Source: Gracilaria gracilis
Lineage: Eukaryota > Rhodophyta > Florideophyceae > Gracilariales > Gracilariaceae
Length of the DNA stretch: 64,000 nt
NCBI GenBank assembly: GCA_030374805.1
Contig: JARGSG010000047.1
Span: 310,001 to 374,000, forward strand
Direction: 5' to 3'
In this document: in pieces, positions 1-9,396 of the stretch
How the letters are laid out: each line of letters starts with the position of its first letter
How positions within the stretch are numbered: position 1 is the stretch's first letter
Program-made: the position numbers and the translations under genes
Notes under the pieces: model-generated
Database searches by the model: none
What the model was told of the DNA's origin: nothing
What the model saw: the letters and a program-made list of their open reading frames with translations, nothing else

Positions 1-1368
1 AGCATCAACCGCAATATACTTGCTCTTCAAGTAACATCGATGAAAAGGAGATGTTGGGTCATCAAAACCAGCGTCTATTTCATCGATCAGCATATTAAGA
101 ACTTCCTGGCATTCTCCCAACGACAGTTTAGAGGTTTCCAAGTGCTTTGTGGCGTAGTCAATTTCGAACAGATGCTTGCAATATCTTTCCACTTTTGTCT
201 TGAACAATGGACTACTGTTTACAACAGAGTCCAAGCTGGGCTCTTCCAGGAGCTTGTCACGAACGTGAAGGAACCATTGCAGCATGAAACACTTTCCAGA
301 CCATCTCGTTGGGTTATGCAGAATGGGCTGGAATGCAACAATGGTTCTCAAGATTGCCGTATTACCCAAGCTTTGCTTGCAATATACCATTGTGTCGTGC
401 ACCATATCTAATGTGCGTTTAAGATCAGCAGAGTTCCCGGTCATTTGATTAACTTCTAGGTTTAGTAAATGACTCTTACAAGCTACATGGGGAATTCCAA
501 GCAGTAGGGCGACCTTTCTGTTAATCTTGCAGTTTTCCGCCGTCTGACAGACCGCCCATGAAGAAAAGGCAATGCCGTAGAATCGGAACACAGACATAAT
601 ATGTTGTGCACGGATTTCAGCCGAAAAAGTGATACCCTCATCTTCTAAGGGCTGCTCTGTAATCTCCGAATCATATGTAGCGATTGGAGAGCACGAAAGC
701 AAAGCCATCTCTTTGCGCGCGGAATGTTGTGCAGTACCATTCACGATATCATGCGATTCCTTGATGTAGGACGCAAACAAACCCAGATAATGTACAACTC
801 CGCGTGGCCAACAGCCGTGCAAGATAGAGCCTCTTCGTGCTGCTTGTAGTTCTTCTGCAATCTTTTTTTCCACAAGTTCTTTCAACTTCGTCAATACTTT
901 TCGAACAGTTTTTTCGGAAAACGCTTCTTCGTGCTTAGAGAAGGACCGAAAGCGTGCATCTTCGACAATTCCAAGTGGTAAACAGTTGAGAATTACAACT
1001 CGAATGTAATCATACAGAGCTTCGAATCGTGGCTGCTTTTGTGGTGCAAATAGCTTGAATGCTTCGCTCTTCGCTTCCTGTTTGGCCTTGAGGTTTGCAT
1101 AATACATTGAATGCAACTCGGACACATTTCCATTAGCTAAACAGGATTTAAGATGTCGAAAAGGGTTATTGTATCCTGTTCCTTTCTCAAACCGAATCTC
1201 AGAGTTATTGTCCGTACAGAATTGGCCCGGGCATTTGTGCACAAGATAAGTCTTTGTGGAAAGCTTTCCGGACTTGGGACAGAAAGTCTTGGTTTCCTCC
1301 CTGAGCAGTTGCGTGAGGACAACTACCAGCTCTTTAGGGGTAGGATCTGGTTTGCTGTTCTTCATCAT
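1..1368 (-). CDS. hAT-like transposase, partial (C-terminus beyond left edge)
   Basis: Reading the minus strand from an ATG at 1368 gives 456 codons with no stop, running off the left edge. The N-terminus holds a BED-finger-like pattern (CPGQFC about 60 residues in, then GYNNPFRHLKSC). The middle has blocks typical of hAT-like transposases of algae and oomycetes: GSILHGCWPRGVVHYLG and, further on, ENCKINRKVALLLGIPHVA followed by a Cys/His-containing stretch, then HNPTRW. The hAT C-terminal dimerisation region must lie outside the window. An in-frame stop just upstream of 1368 limits the start. No terminal inverted repeat could be fixed on the right side. The intact frame suggests a young or recently domesticated copy. 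Family assignment rests on motif likeness, not on a search. Confidence 0.7.
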   Translation of the reverse strand, partial: MMKNSKPDPTPKELVVVLTQLLREETKTFCPKSGKLSTKTYLVHKCPGQFCTDNNSEIRFEKGTGYNNPFRHLKSCLANGNVSELHSMYYANLKAKQEAKSEAFKLFAPQKQPRFEALYDYIRVVILNCLPLGIVEDARFRSFSKHEEAFSEKTVRKVLTKLKELVEKKIAEELQAARRGSILHGCWPRGVVHYLGLFASYIKESHDIVNGTAQHSARKEMALLSCSPIATYDSEITEQPLEDEGITFSAEIRAQHIMSVFRFYGIAFSSWAVCQTAENCKINRKVALLLGIPHVACKSHLLNLEVNQMTGNSADLKRTLDMVHDTMVYCKQSLGNTAILRTIVAFQPILHNPTRWSGKCFMLQWFLHVRDKLLEEPSLDSVVNSSPLFKTKVERYCKHLFEIDYATKHLETSKLSLGECQEVLNMLIDEIDAGFDDPTSPFHRCYLKSKYIAVDA

Positions 1369-1962
1369 GCCATAAAACCTGTAAGACCAGAAAGAAAAGT
1401 TTCATGCAAGATGAACGATAGACCAACTTGAGAGCAGTTACCCTTGTAGTGTTAGTTATAGTTATGCTCAAGCCGTAGCCGCCGGCCGACTGGGGGTGTT
1501 TTCTTTTTATCTAGGTCAAAACTGAGAAGTGTGTTTAAAAACAGTGCATTAGCCAAGTCAACGGTTATATTCTTTGTAAGGGTTATCGCATGGGCTACGA
1601 GGGAAATTTTGATCCCGAGGGCGAGTTATTTTCCCGAAGGCGGAATTCCAGTCCATAATTTACTGGATCTACTGTATCTACCCCCTTCGGTAGATACTGT
1701 TGTTGGTGTCTTCTCCCTAGCTTCCCATGACGTACAACTTGGTGTTACTTTTATCCGTAGTTATCCGTAGTTATACGTCATAGTTAGCCGAACGGTCGCC
1801 CCAGTATCCTTATATAAAGGCACGTGATTAACCCAGGAGCTCCCCTCCAGCTCCCGGGTAGACCCCTTGTGCCAATACTGCTTGTGAACTGTCCCTCCTA
1901 CACTACGCTACGATGAACTTCGACTCAGTCGCCGAAGGCCATACGAAAACTGTATCTGGGTT
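1369..1962. other. Intergenic, with TATA-like site and short hairpin
   Basis: No gene is recognised. A TATATAAAG box on the + strand lies at 1811–1819, about 95 bases ahead of an ATG whose frame runs into the LINE tail that begins at 1963. A small inverted repeat (GTATCTACC … GGTAGATAC) lies near 1675–1700. The right terminus of the hAT element should fall in the left part of this stretch but was not identified. Confidence 0.4.
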
Positions 1963-2197
1963 CTTCTTCTTTCTTCTTTATTATGGCCTGTCGCCCCTGA
2001 TTCCGAGACGGCAGGAGAATTACCCTACAGGTAATCCTCTCTCTTAAAAAAGGCCAAAAACTTCAGCGGCCATTGTCTTATCATCTCTACTAGCGACATA
2101 TCTTTCCTCTCTTGCACGGTTGGCAACTCATTGCGACGCGCCGCGTTGGTCAAGGGGCATCGAAACAGCACGTGCTCCACGTCCTTCTTCACCGCAG
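1963..2197 (-). mobile_element. 5'-truncated LINE (non-LTR) 3' end, copy A1
   Basis: The minus strand encodes the end of a LINE second open reading frame: DVEHVLFRCPLTNAARR, then MIRQWPLKFLAFF and a stop, followed by a short 3' region with an ATAATAAAG box and an (AAG)n tail. Cys and His in EHVLFRC fit the zinc-knuckle found at the C-terminus of many LINE proteins. A 12-base direct repeat, TGTATCTGGGTT, lies at 1951–1962 and again at 2198–2209, exactly at the two ends, as a target-site duplication should. The element is therefore about 235 bases long and was cut short at its 5' end on insertion. Confidence 0.75.
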
Positions 2198-2424
2198 TGT
2201 ATCTGGGTTGTCCCCGAGATCATTTGCATGTCTCGCACGCCGCTGTCGTTCAATTTAAGAAGTTAGAAGGGGAGACGTTTACTCAGATATTTGTAAAGGG
2301 TTCTCTCAGAGAACTTCTCTGACGGCCGAGAACCGCTCTCGATGCCATATGTAATCCACTCTTATCATCTAAAATGTTGAAACGCGTAGAACTGAAGAAT
2401 GCCTGTCCTTTTCGCAGTTTCGCT

Positions 2425-3580
2425 CTACGAACTTTCCACAAGACTCAGCAAAACGTCCTTGAGAGGATTCATTGCCTTTGGTCTCCAATCTTCAAACATG
2501 CGATACCTGCGGACAGCAGTTTCATGAAGTCGATCCACACTGCCAATGTCACGAACGTTCTCCCCGCCAGAAATGGTCTTGATGATATTGTACCTTCCGA
2601 ATAAAGCCCGTTCTGGTAAAGGTGGGATGTCATAGGTGTATGCTTTCGGAAGCAAGTCCCCACTACTGAACTCAACCCCGAGTTCTCTTCTCTTCATCTC
2701 GTCCAACACAAACCGGAGGGCATTCTTTGACAGCTTGAGCTCAGCTGAGCTTCCACCACCAACTCCGCCATGCGATCCCGGCATGAATACCTCGGTCACC
2801 TGATTCGGACCTCTATGGGGGCTTGGTTTCATAAAAGTAGGAGAAAACGACTTCCTGTCTTCGTCAATACTCAACACATGAATAGCGTTTTCTACAAGAT
2901 CACTGAGTTCGGTATTATGAAAACGGTATCGATCATCATCTGCAAGCATAGATAACGGGAACGGCAGACCATCAGGAAATCCCAAAGATCCAACGGTATC
3001 AAAGCAAAGCAGTAGTTTGATTGGAACTCTCCTCGAGTACTTGTTCCTGAAGTCTACAGCATCAGCAGAGTTGACGTCTTGATTGTCGCGATACAAATCG
3101 TATGCCTCTTGAACATAGTCAAGGTTCTCTCGGTAAACAAGGCCTGATTCGTGTATCATACCAGCAAGCGAACGCACAGTATAAGCGCCGCGTGAGTAAC
3201 CAAACATGTATATTTCATCACCTTCTTCATAGTTCATGGCCAGAAAGGTGTACAACTGTTGAATATTTAGATCAATACCTTCGCCGAATGCGCCACCGCG
3301 AAAACGATCCACGGTACCACCTTCGGTACCAATTCCTTGGTCATAATAACAGACTTGTGAGATGCCTTCTGAACACTTGTATGACAATGAGCGTGCTAAG
3401 GTGCATATGTTTGTGAGGGTCTCTAGCTCTGGACTACGAGAATATTAGAATGAATGTTTCAAATGAATCAAACTGGTTGTTCTACCAGGTGAAGTGGAAT
3501 ATGGCACAAACTTACCTGTTCCATGTGCCGTCTGAAAAGACGCAGAGACGTTTTGACGGGGTGGTTACTTGACCAGGCAT
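2425..3580 (-). CDS. DUF2235 alpha/beta-hydrolase, two exons
   Basis: Member of the DUF2235 family (alpha/beta hydrolases related to the Tle1 phospholipase effectors); the substrate is unknown. Two exons: 3516–3580 and 2425–3433, joined across an 82-base intron with GTAAGT donor and TAG acceptor. Splicing gives 357 residues and restores the family's N-terminal signature: CVFSDGTWN, then LTNICTLARSL and YYDQGIGTE. The nucleophile elbow GYSRG is at residues 100–104 (Ser102), followed by a long AYTVRSLAG helix; FDTVGSLG and the HVLSIDE stretch fit the remaining catalytic region. The start at 3580 is the first ATG before the DGTWN motif. A TATA-like site lies 127 bases upstream. It sits between two LINE fragments, apart from the compact gene island. 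The family assignment and intron are well supported; the function is not. Confidence 0.85.
3434..3515 (-). other. Intron of the DUF2235 gene
   Basis: GT…AG intron of 82 bases (donor AG/GTAAGT, acceptor CTCGTAG). Removing it joins DGTWN to SPELETLTN in one frame, as the family needs. It is the only well-supported coding intron seen in the window. Confidence 0.85.
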
Positions 3581-3706
3581 GTTGGAGGCGTGGAGCAAAC
3601 CTGACGGGGATGTTGAACGTGAAAAGGTGGTTGACCAAGTTTATTCAGCTGGAAGGTTGGATGGGGAGACTAAGTGGGTGCGCTCTTGCCGCTAAGCTGG
3701 TTGCAA

Positions 3707-3715
3707 CTTATATAG
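3707..3715 (-). promoter_or_regulatory. TATA-like box upstream of DUF2235 gene
   Basis: CTATATAAG on the minus strand, 127 bases ahead of the ATG at 3580. Position and sequence suit a core promoter; there is no direct evidence of use. Confidence 0.4.
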
Positions 3716-5273
3716 AGAGATAGGCTGACTTAAGTTACGTGCATTTCATGCAAGTTGATATGGCACGCTGAGCATATATCCTGATATGAATCTGAGAGAC
3801 GAGGGCATTCTGAGCGTGGAAGAAGTGCTACTGAGATGAAGTCGTGGCGTAAACCAACAAGGCTGTGAACAAATGCTGACGTCTGTCGGATCCAAGTTCA
3901 ACTGACTGAGTTTTGAAGAAGCTATCCATAACAGCAGCCTATCTAAACTTTACTTGGGGTTGCGGTCGCGGAACCTTCGAACGTTTGACTTGGTTGTGAC
4001 GACAGCGTTAACCTGGACCTTACGTGCTCACACGTAACTCACCGAAAGCATCGTGCGAATGTGTCACGCGTGGCCGGCCGCTCAAGCGATACTGTCCTTG
4101 CGTCGCACGTGACTTGAGCTGGCAAACTTAAAACGGCGACTGTGCTCAATTGCAACAGTTTTGAGAGGACGAGAAGAGCAGAGGCGGTCATCATGCGTCA
4201 GCGTCAGTGATGAGCACGTGGGACACAGACATTTATTCTCATTGGTTTCTCCAAAACGGCGTTGCTGCCGGCCGCAACATCGAGACTTGTCACAACCTTA
4301 CCGCTGACGAATACCTTTTCCCCTGCGAAACTCAGCGTCCCGAGACAGTAGTACCGTGTGTCTTTAACGCGTCCTCGTCGATTTCGGGGAGTGGTAGATA
4401 ACATAACGCGTCTACAAGGCGTGATCCGCAACGCGGATTAGACATCTCATTGTGAGTATATATACAGTATAATGATCAAAGTCATTCCATTCTCCCGTGC
4501 GGCACTTGCAGACCACACTTTCTTCACCAACGGTACATGTAACGTTGTACGGTACAATGCAACTTGTACCTGTCCCGAGCGGTACAAACAGTGTGTCCAA
4601 CAGAGAATTGTTAGAAAACTTGGCCCTCTAACGAACAAGTAAGTTTACCTTGTGGCTTTGTAGACAGTTGGTCGAAAACCTCTCGCGCCACGAGCAATCA
4701 ACATGCGCGAACATAACAAAGAAGAAAAAACAACTTCAGCTTCACCTCTGAGGCTCACACTCTGAACGTTTCTATTCTGCGTGGCCTACATTGCGGTTGC
4801 TGCAGTAGTTGCTGTACTCAAAGCGTTCCAAGTCTCTCTTCTTGATTCGTTTCGAAACAGTTTTGGGCTTTCTTCAATTGCTCACGCAGCTTATTGTTCT
4901 GTAGCAACAACTGGAGTGCAATCAGTATCCATGTCGGCCATGTGTGCAGCATTCTCGACGCTACTTCTGCACATCTTACCGCTAGGATGGGGTAAAGAAC
5001 TAGTAATCGTTACCCAGCGTTTGGTAAGCCTCGGCGTCTATAGCATTTCGTTGCTTGACGTCACTTGTTGAGATAATGACTTCATGGGCCATGAATCATG
5101 GCTAGGACAGGATGTATCAACGGAAGACGTTTACCTCTTAAGAACACGTTTTCTTGCATATCAATAAAACTTCTTCTTCAATGTTGTTTATAGACTGGAT
5201 TCGACAAGCCTAAGGCAGTGGACTGTGAGATCACTGCACTTCAGTTCAGAGGGAGATAGACTACATATATAGA
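3716..5273. other. Gene-free stretch between DUF2235 gene and LINE copy A2
   Basis: No coding region is recognised on either strand. A GTACATG/GTACGGTAC-rich patch lies at about 4540–4600. The longest open frame (4781–5071) lacks an ATG start and resembles nothing known. Confidence 0.4.
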
Positions 5274-5547
5274 TATGGGCACCAGCTACTCCCCTTCCCG
5301 CGGTGTGCCTGTCTCCTTAACTCCGTGTAGCGCCGGAGGGAGCGAAACGAGTAAGCAACCGGGACTCCTACGGAGGCAAAATTTAGAGAAAGAAAAGACG
5401 AGTCGCTGATAGAAATGATTAAGCAATGGCCATTACGGTTTTTAGCCTTCTTTAAGAGAGAGAACTATCTTTAGAGAATCTTTAGATAGAACTACTGTTG
5501 TCTTGAAATCAGGGACAGCTGACCATAATAAAGAAGAAGAAGAAGAA
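5274..5547 (+). mobile_element. 5'-truncated LINE 3' end, copy A2
   Basis: Same family as the copy at 1963–2197, opposite orientation. Decayed coding matches read (F)PRC, a stop-bearing NSV/RRRERNE stretch, ERKDESLIEMIKQWPLRFL and AFFKREN before a stop, then CATAATAAAG and an (AAG)n tail. Internal stops and a shift make it a dead copy. An 8-base repeat ATATATAG occurs at about 5266–5273 and directly after the tail; it could be the target duplication, but it is AT-rich and weak evidence. The 5' edge is approximate. Confidence 0.6.
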
Positions 5548-5877
5548 GATATATAGTGAACGTTCTTTTTGTGCAGTGTCAACATACGAATAGTACTTGT
5601 CATGATGAGTTGAAAGGTTATCACCGCATGCAGAGCGACGGGGGCTTGGGAGAAAGAAGGAGCACAATATGCACTCTTCAGCGTATCTGCAAATTGTGTC
5701 ATTGCCTCCCAACTTGGGAATCCCCAGTTGAGATGATGAAGAAGGAAACACATGTCCGAATTCGTAATTCACGTTTTCAGGAACAGTATCTATCTACTGT
5801 AGCTTGGTCTCATTCAAATTTGTCGGAGGTCAAAAGCTTGTGGTCTCGTCGTACTTTCTATCTTGCGCTCGATCGAA

Positions 5878-6516
5878 ATGAGTGCCAATCCTGCGGTTAT
5901 TTCTCAACCCACTGCTTCCGTTATCGCTGATCAAGCTGACGAACTATTCGACGTCGTCGACGAACAGAATCAACCCGTCGGCGTCGCTTCTCGTAAACAA
6001 TGTCACGAAAAGGGCCTTCTCCACCGATCCACGCATATTCTCCTCTTTCGCAACGTCGATTCGCAGTCGGGATCTCCTGAAGTTCTTCTTCAGCGACGAT
6101 CACAACATAAGAAAGTGGGTGCTGGTTTATGGGATGTATCTGTCGCGGAGCATCTCTCATTGGGTGAGGACTTTGCTACCGCCACTATTCGCGGTCTAGC
6201 CGAGGAGTTAAACCTAACTTTTGCAACGCCTGAACTTGTTTCAGTTCGCTCTCCGTACCTTTCAGAACAATCGTACGTAGAGGCCGGGGTAACTGACCAC
6301 ATGTTTACGACGTTATTTGCCGCACTGTACGATGAGAATGTGCATGGTAAACCTGTTGTTGACCAAAAAGAGGTGTGTGAGATCGAATGGTGGTCTATCG
6401 AGAGAGTGCTCCAAGAATCACGAAGGGGTGAAGAGATTTTCACAAGATGGTTTCTAATAGAACTGGAGAACATCAACCTGGACAATTTGAGTAAGCGAAT
6501 CTGCGCAATGAAATAG
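5878..6516 (+). CDS. Nudix-fold hydrolase with degenerate Nudix box
   Basis: 212 residues of one Nudix domain, resembling the IPP-isomerase/NUDT3-type enzymes of plants. Visible parts: ELFDVVDEQNQPVGVASR at 22–39, the H-x-STHILLF strand, then GLWDVSVAEH and LGEDFATATIRGLAEEL at 95–111 where the Nudix box (Gx5Ex7REUxEExGU) should be. The first Gly is replaced by Ala/Glu, RE reads RG and the last Gly reads Asn, while the metal-binding EE pair is kept. Substrate cannot be told; a non-nucleotide diphosphate is possible. The start at 5878 is the first ATG in frame; the frame is open further up only from a TTG. It is the first gene of the compact island. Confidence 0.75.
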   Translation: MSANPAVISQPTASVIADQADELFDVVDEQNQPVGVASRKQCHEKGLLHRSTHILLFRNVDSQSGSPEVLLQRRSQHKKVGAGLWDVSVAEHLSLGEDFATATIRGLAEELNLTFATPELVSVRSPYLSEQSYVEAGVTDHMFTTLFAALYDENVHGKPVVDQKEVCEIEWWSIERVLQESRRGEEIFTRWFLIELENINLDNLSKRICAMK

Positions 6517-6843
6517 GTAATGTTCATGCAGGCCAGGGCAGATCAGGGCAGCCCCTTTTGGCTGTACGACGAGAGAAGAAAACTCTTAACACATGCACAG
6601 GATACTCTGTATAAGCTTCCGCCATCTCAGGAAAAAGGAAGTAGAAAAACAAACGTTTTGTATCTATCGCGTCCTTTTGGTTGGGAAGCAGAAACGCATT
6701 ACCCTTGTGGAACACGATTCTTTCTATTAAAGTGTTGCAGCGCTAAACGGCAAGTGATGAGCTTCTAGGCTTGGGCATGACGCGTAAAAAAAACCAACGC
6801 GTACTTGTAGAATCGTTGCAGGTGAGAAGGTACCTGTAGTGTT
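6517..6843. other. Convergent intergenic spacer
   Basis: Lies between the 3' ends of the Nudix gene and the plastid PPOX-fold gene. Nothing else is recognised. Confidence 0.4.
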
Positions 6844-7857
6844 TTACGATGCTTCCAAAGGCGTCGCATAGTAAAGCAATGTAGGACGCATGTCTTCTCC
6901 CGCCCATGTCTCATCATATCCATTTTCTTTTTCCCAAGCCTCCTGGAACGCCTTAATAAGAGCGCTTTGAACGTCAAAGCGATTTGATACCACCTCCCTG
7001 AACGCGACACGATATTCCCTATACGCGCCACTGGAATCCTTGACACGCATGTCGAAGCCAAGTCTATCCAGCGCAGCCATTTTGCACACCTTGGGGTCGG
7101 GATCTCCCAGAAAGACCTTACACAAGCGTCTCAAATCATCTTTCTTGGTTTCGTTGAGATTTCTGACGATGGCGGGCGCGTCATGTGCCAAGGGGTCTGC
7201 TTCTGCGTCACAAAATTCGTTGACATCGACCCAAAGTGACTGCACTCCATATCCAGCCACGAAGAAAACATCGTGCAGATTGATTGTATAGAACTTGAAA
7301 AGGTCTGGATACTGCAACGCATCGGCGGCATGAGAGTGAACATGAATATATGCATCACGCGAGGCGTCCAATTGCTCCTCTGGCAAAGGCGCGATATGGC
7401 CAACCAGAGTGACGCGACACGCATCCTGTCCAAAGTCGGAAGGCGGCTGTACAAACAAAGAACAGCGCTTGTCCAAGCCCAAATTCTTGGTGTGAGCGGC
7501 TCCATTTGCCAGCAGGAAAATCGGGCGACCGTCAGCGTCCAAGACATAGTCGACATGGCTGCCAAACGGAGCACCATCATGTCTGTGACTGGCCGTGCAC
7601 AACGTGCCGGTGTTGCACACGTTAACAAGCGTACGCGCGCGAGCAGCGGGCGTCAAGCGATGCGCAGAGGTGTCTTGCACGGCGGCGGTTGTGTGTGAGG
7701 TGTGCGACGGCGCGGCGGCGCGAGGCTGCACACGGCAGACGCGCGCACGGCTCACGTACGGCTTGGGCAAGATGCGGGGCGACAAGGCAGGCGCCAGACG
7801 CGCGCGCGTATGGAACGCACGCAGCGGCACGCTGGGGGTGAAGGCGTTGACGGACAT
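6844..7857 (-). CDS. Plastid PPOX-fold protein with DUF2470, GluTR-binding-protein-like
   Basis: 337 residues. The first 60 or so are S/R/P/A-rich and read as a plastid transit peptide (MSVNAFTPSVPLRAF…). Then comes a split-barrel flavin-binding-like domain: ARTLVNVCNTGTLCT, PFGSHVDYVLDADGRPIFLL and CRVTLVGHI are typical of HugZ/PPOX-fold proteins. The C-terminal part (APAIVRNLNETKKDDL onward) matches DUF2470. This domain pair is known from chloroplast glutamyl-tRNA reductase-binding protein, which holds GluTR at the membrane and tunes tetrapyrrole synthesis, and from heme-handling HugZ. The start is the first ATG; an eight-codon extension begins at GTG. It is divergent from the photolyase-like gene, sharing its promoter. 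Confidence 0.8.
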   Translation of the reverse strand: MSVNAFTPSVPLRAFHTRARLAPALSPRILPKPYVSRARVCRVQPRAAAPSHTSHTTAAVQDTSAHRLTPAARARTLVNVCNTGTLCTASHRHDGAPFGSHVDYVLDADGRPIFLLANGAAHTKNLGLDKRCSLFVQPPSDFGQDACRVTLVGHIAPLPEEQLDASRDAYIHVHSHAADALQYPDLFKFYTINLHDVFFVAGYGVQSLWVDVNEFCDAEADPLAHDAPAIVRNLNETKKDDLRRLCKVFLGDPDPKVCKMAALDRLGFDMRVKDSSGAYREYRVAFREVVSNRFDVQSALIKAFQEAWEKENGYDETWAGEDMRPTLLYYATPLEAS

Positions 7858-7941
7858 GGCGCTCAACGGGGTGCGCGTCACCGACGAGCAGCGCGCGCCG
7901 AGAGACTGGCCCTCATGACGAAAGCGAAGTTAACCGTAAAG

Positions 7942-7969
7942 TTACCCTTGGTATCATCATACGAAGGTA
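7942..7969. promoter_or_regulatory. Shared-promoter motifs CCAAGGGTAA and CATACGAAGGTA
   Basis: In the divergent promoter between the PPOX-fold gene and the photolyase-like gene. CCAAGGGTAA (minus strand, 7942–7951) also occurs at 34876, 34898 and 41542, each in a divergent promoter. CATACGAAGGTA (7958–7969) recurs inverted at 12921–12932, upstream of the tudor-like gene. Confidence 0.35.
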
Positions 7970-8162
7970 GCAATTCAGAGCTGTGTGATGACCATGAAAA
8001 AAAACAAAAAAGTGCCATCGCATGCGCCGCCGCGCGCACACATGCCACACGCGTCGCCCTCCGAGCTCAGCACACTTGTGCGCAGTCGCGCCTCCAACGC
8101 AATCTCGCCGCCATCCGCCGCCGTCGCATTCGCTCGATACGCGCCACCGCCGTCGTGCCCAG

Positions 8163-9344
8163 ATGAGGCGTGCCAGCTACGTCTCGCAGCCCAGCCTCGC
8201 GAACCCCGCGCGCTCATCGCGGTCGTCGTTTCCGCCCGCACCGGCTTCTCTACCGCCCCTTAGCACGCTTTCGATAAGTGCTGCGCGTCCACACCCCGCC
8301 CGAACTTCTTCCGTCACTCCCGATGCGCTGCCTGTCTCGTCGCAGTCGCTACTTAGCAGGCCCTTGTTTCCGCCGCCTGCCGCTCCGCCGCCCTCTAACG
8401 TGATCGTTTGGTTTCGGCTTGATCTTCGTTTGCACGACCATCCGGCGCTTTCGCATGCTTTGGACGAATGTCGTGGTGGCTCCGTCACGCCCCTGTACAT
8501 TTTTGATCCGCGTTGCTACGGAAAGACCACCTTTGGCTTCGAAAAGACGGGACGTCATCGAGCCAATTTCCTTGTTCAGTCCGTCAATAACCTCAGGGAG
8601 TCGCTCATCAAGCGAGGTTCCAACTTGCTCGTGGCATGTGGCCGCCCGGAGAACGTTTTGCCTCGTCTGGCACGTCAACTCAAAGCCTCCACAGTAGTAT
8701 GCCACAAGGAAGGAGCACTTGGTGACACCCGTCTGGAGCACAAAGTGGAAAAAGCGCTTCAACCGTCCGGCGTTACTTTCTGTTCTCTCTTTTCAAACTA
8801 CCTTTACCACGTATCGGATCTTCCTTTCCCCATTGACCACATTCCAGACTCATACGTCGTCTTCCGCGAAGCCGTACAGACGTCTTGCGTCATAAGAGAG
8901 CCACTTCAAGCCCCGGATCAGCTGCCCTCTTTTCCGCCCATAGATGCTGGTCGCATCCCAACCTTGAAAGACCTTGGACTCTTGCCGCCGCCTAAGGTGC
9001 ATGGCGACCACTTCTTTCAGGGCGGAGAACGCGAGGCATTGTCAAAACTTGCGCAAATCATTGAGGATGGCAAGAACCCCCCGCGCGAACGATCTATAGC
9101 GGAACATCTTGGTTCCGACTTCTCATGCCGTATATCTCCATGGCTTTCGTTCGGATGCCTTAGTTCTAGACGTGTCTATGCGGAATTACAGAAAGCCTCC
9201 AAAGCTTGTCAGACATCCACCTACTTTGAGCTTGTTTGGAGAGATTTTGTGCGATACATTGCCGTCAAGTACTCTAGGATGACAATGCTCAGGCAGCCTA
9301 ACTCACTTGCGCCGAACCACTCCGCGCCCGCTGTCGCACTCTAG
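8163..9344 (+). CDS. Photolyase/cryptochrome family protein (PHR2/CRY-DASH type), C-terminally truncated
   Basis: 393 residues. After an S/P/R-rich leader of about 78 residues (likely plastid-targeting) comes the photolyase alpha/beta antenna domain: VIVWFRLDLRLHDHPALSHA, PLYIFDPRCYGKTTF, FEKTGRHRANFLVQSV, then the linker and the start of the helical FAD domain (SCRISPWLSFGCLSSR, FELVWRDFVRYIAVKY). The protein then ends in an unrelated 20-residue tail. The rest of the FAD domain, including the usual FMSNRGRQ and GNWNY-type motifs that line FAD and DNA, is absent. The convergent AAA+ gene ends 52 bases further on, leaving no room for a missing exon. It probably cannot bind FAD in the normal way; an antenna-only role, a decayed gene or an assembly fault are all possible. 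The start could also be an ATG at 8022, adding 47 R/H/P-rich residues. Confidence 0.8.
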   Translation: MRRASYVSQPSLANPARSSRSSFPPAPASLPPLSTLSISAARPHPARTSSVTPDALPVSSQSLLSRPLFPPPAAPPPSNVIVWFRLDLRLHDHPALSHALDECRGGSVTPLYIFDPRCYGKTTFGFEKTGRHRANFLVQSVNNLRESLIKRGSNLLVACGRPENVLPRLARQLKASTVVCHKEGALGDTRLEHKVEKALQPSGVTFCSLFSNYLYHVSDLPFPIDHIPDSYVVFREAVQTSCVIREPLQAPDQLPSFPPIDAGRIPTLKDLGLLPPPKVHGDHFFQGGEREALSKLAQIIEDGKNPPRERSIAEHLGSDFSCRISPWLSFGCLSSRRVYAELQKASKACQTSTYFELVWRDFVRYIAVKYSRMTMLRQPNSLAPNHSAPAVAL

Positions 9345-9396
9345 CGTCAGAGCGAGGACCTAACTTTTGTTTTGATAAATGCTATCTACTGTGCGT

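Noticed and set aside
1490-1960. Possible solo LTR with TATATAAAG
   Set aside because: No second copy or matching ends in the window, so not supported.
4781-5071. Hydrophobic 96-codon frame
   Set aside because: Begins at GTG, not ATG, and has no recognisable family.
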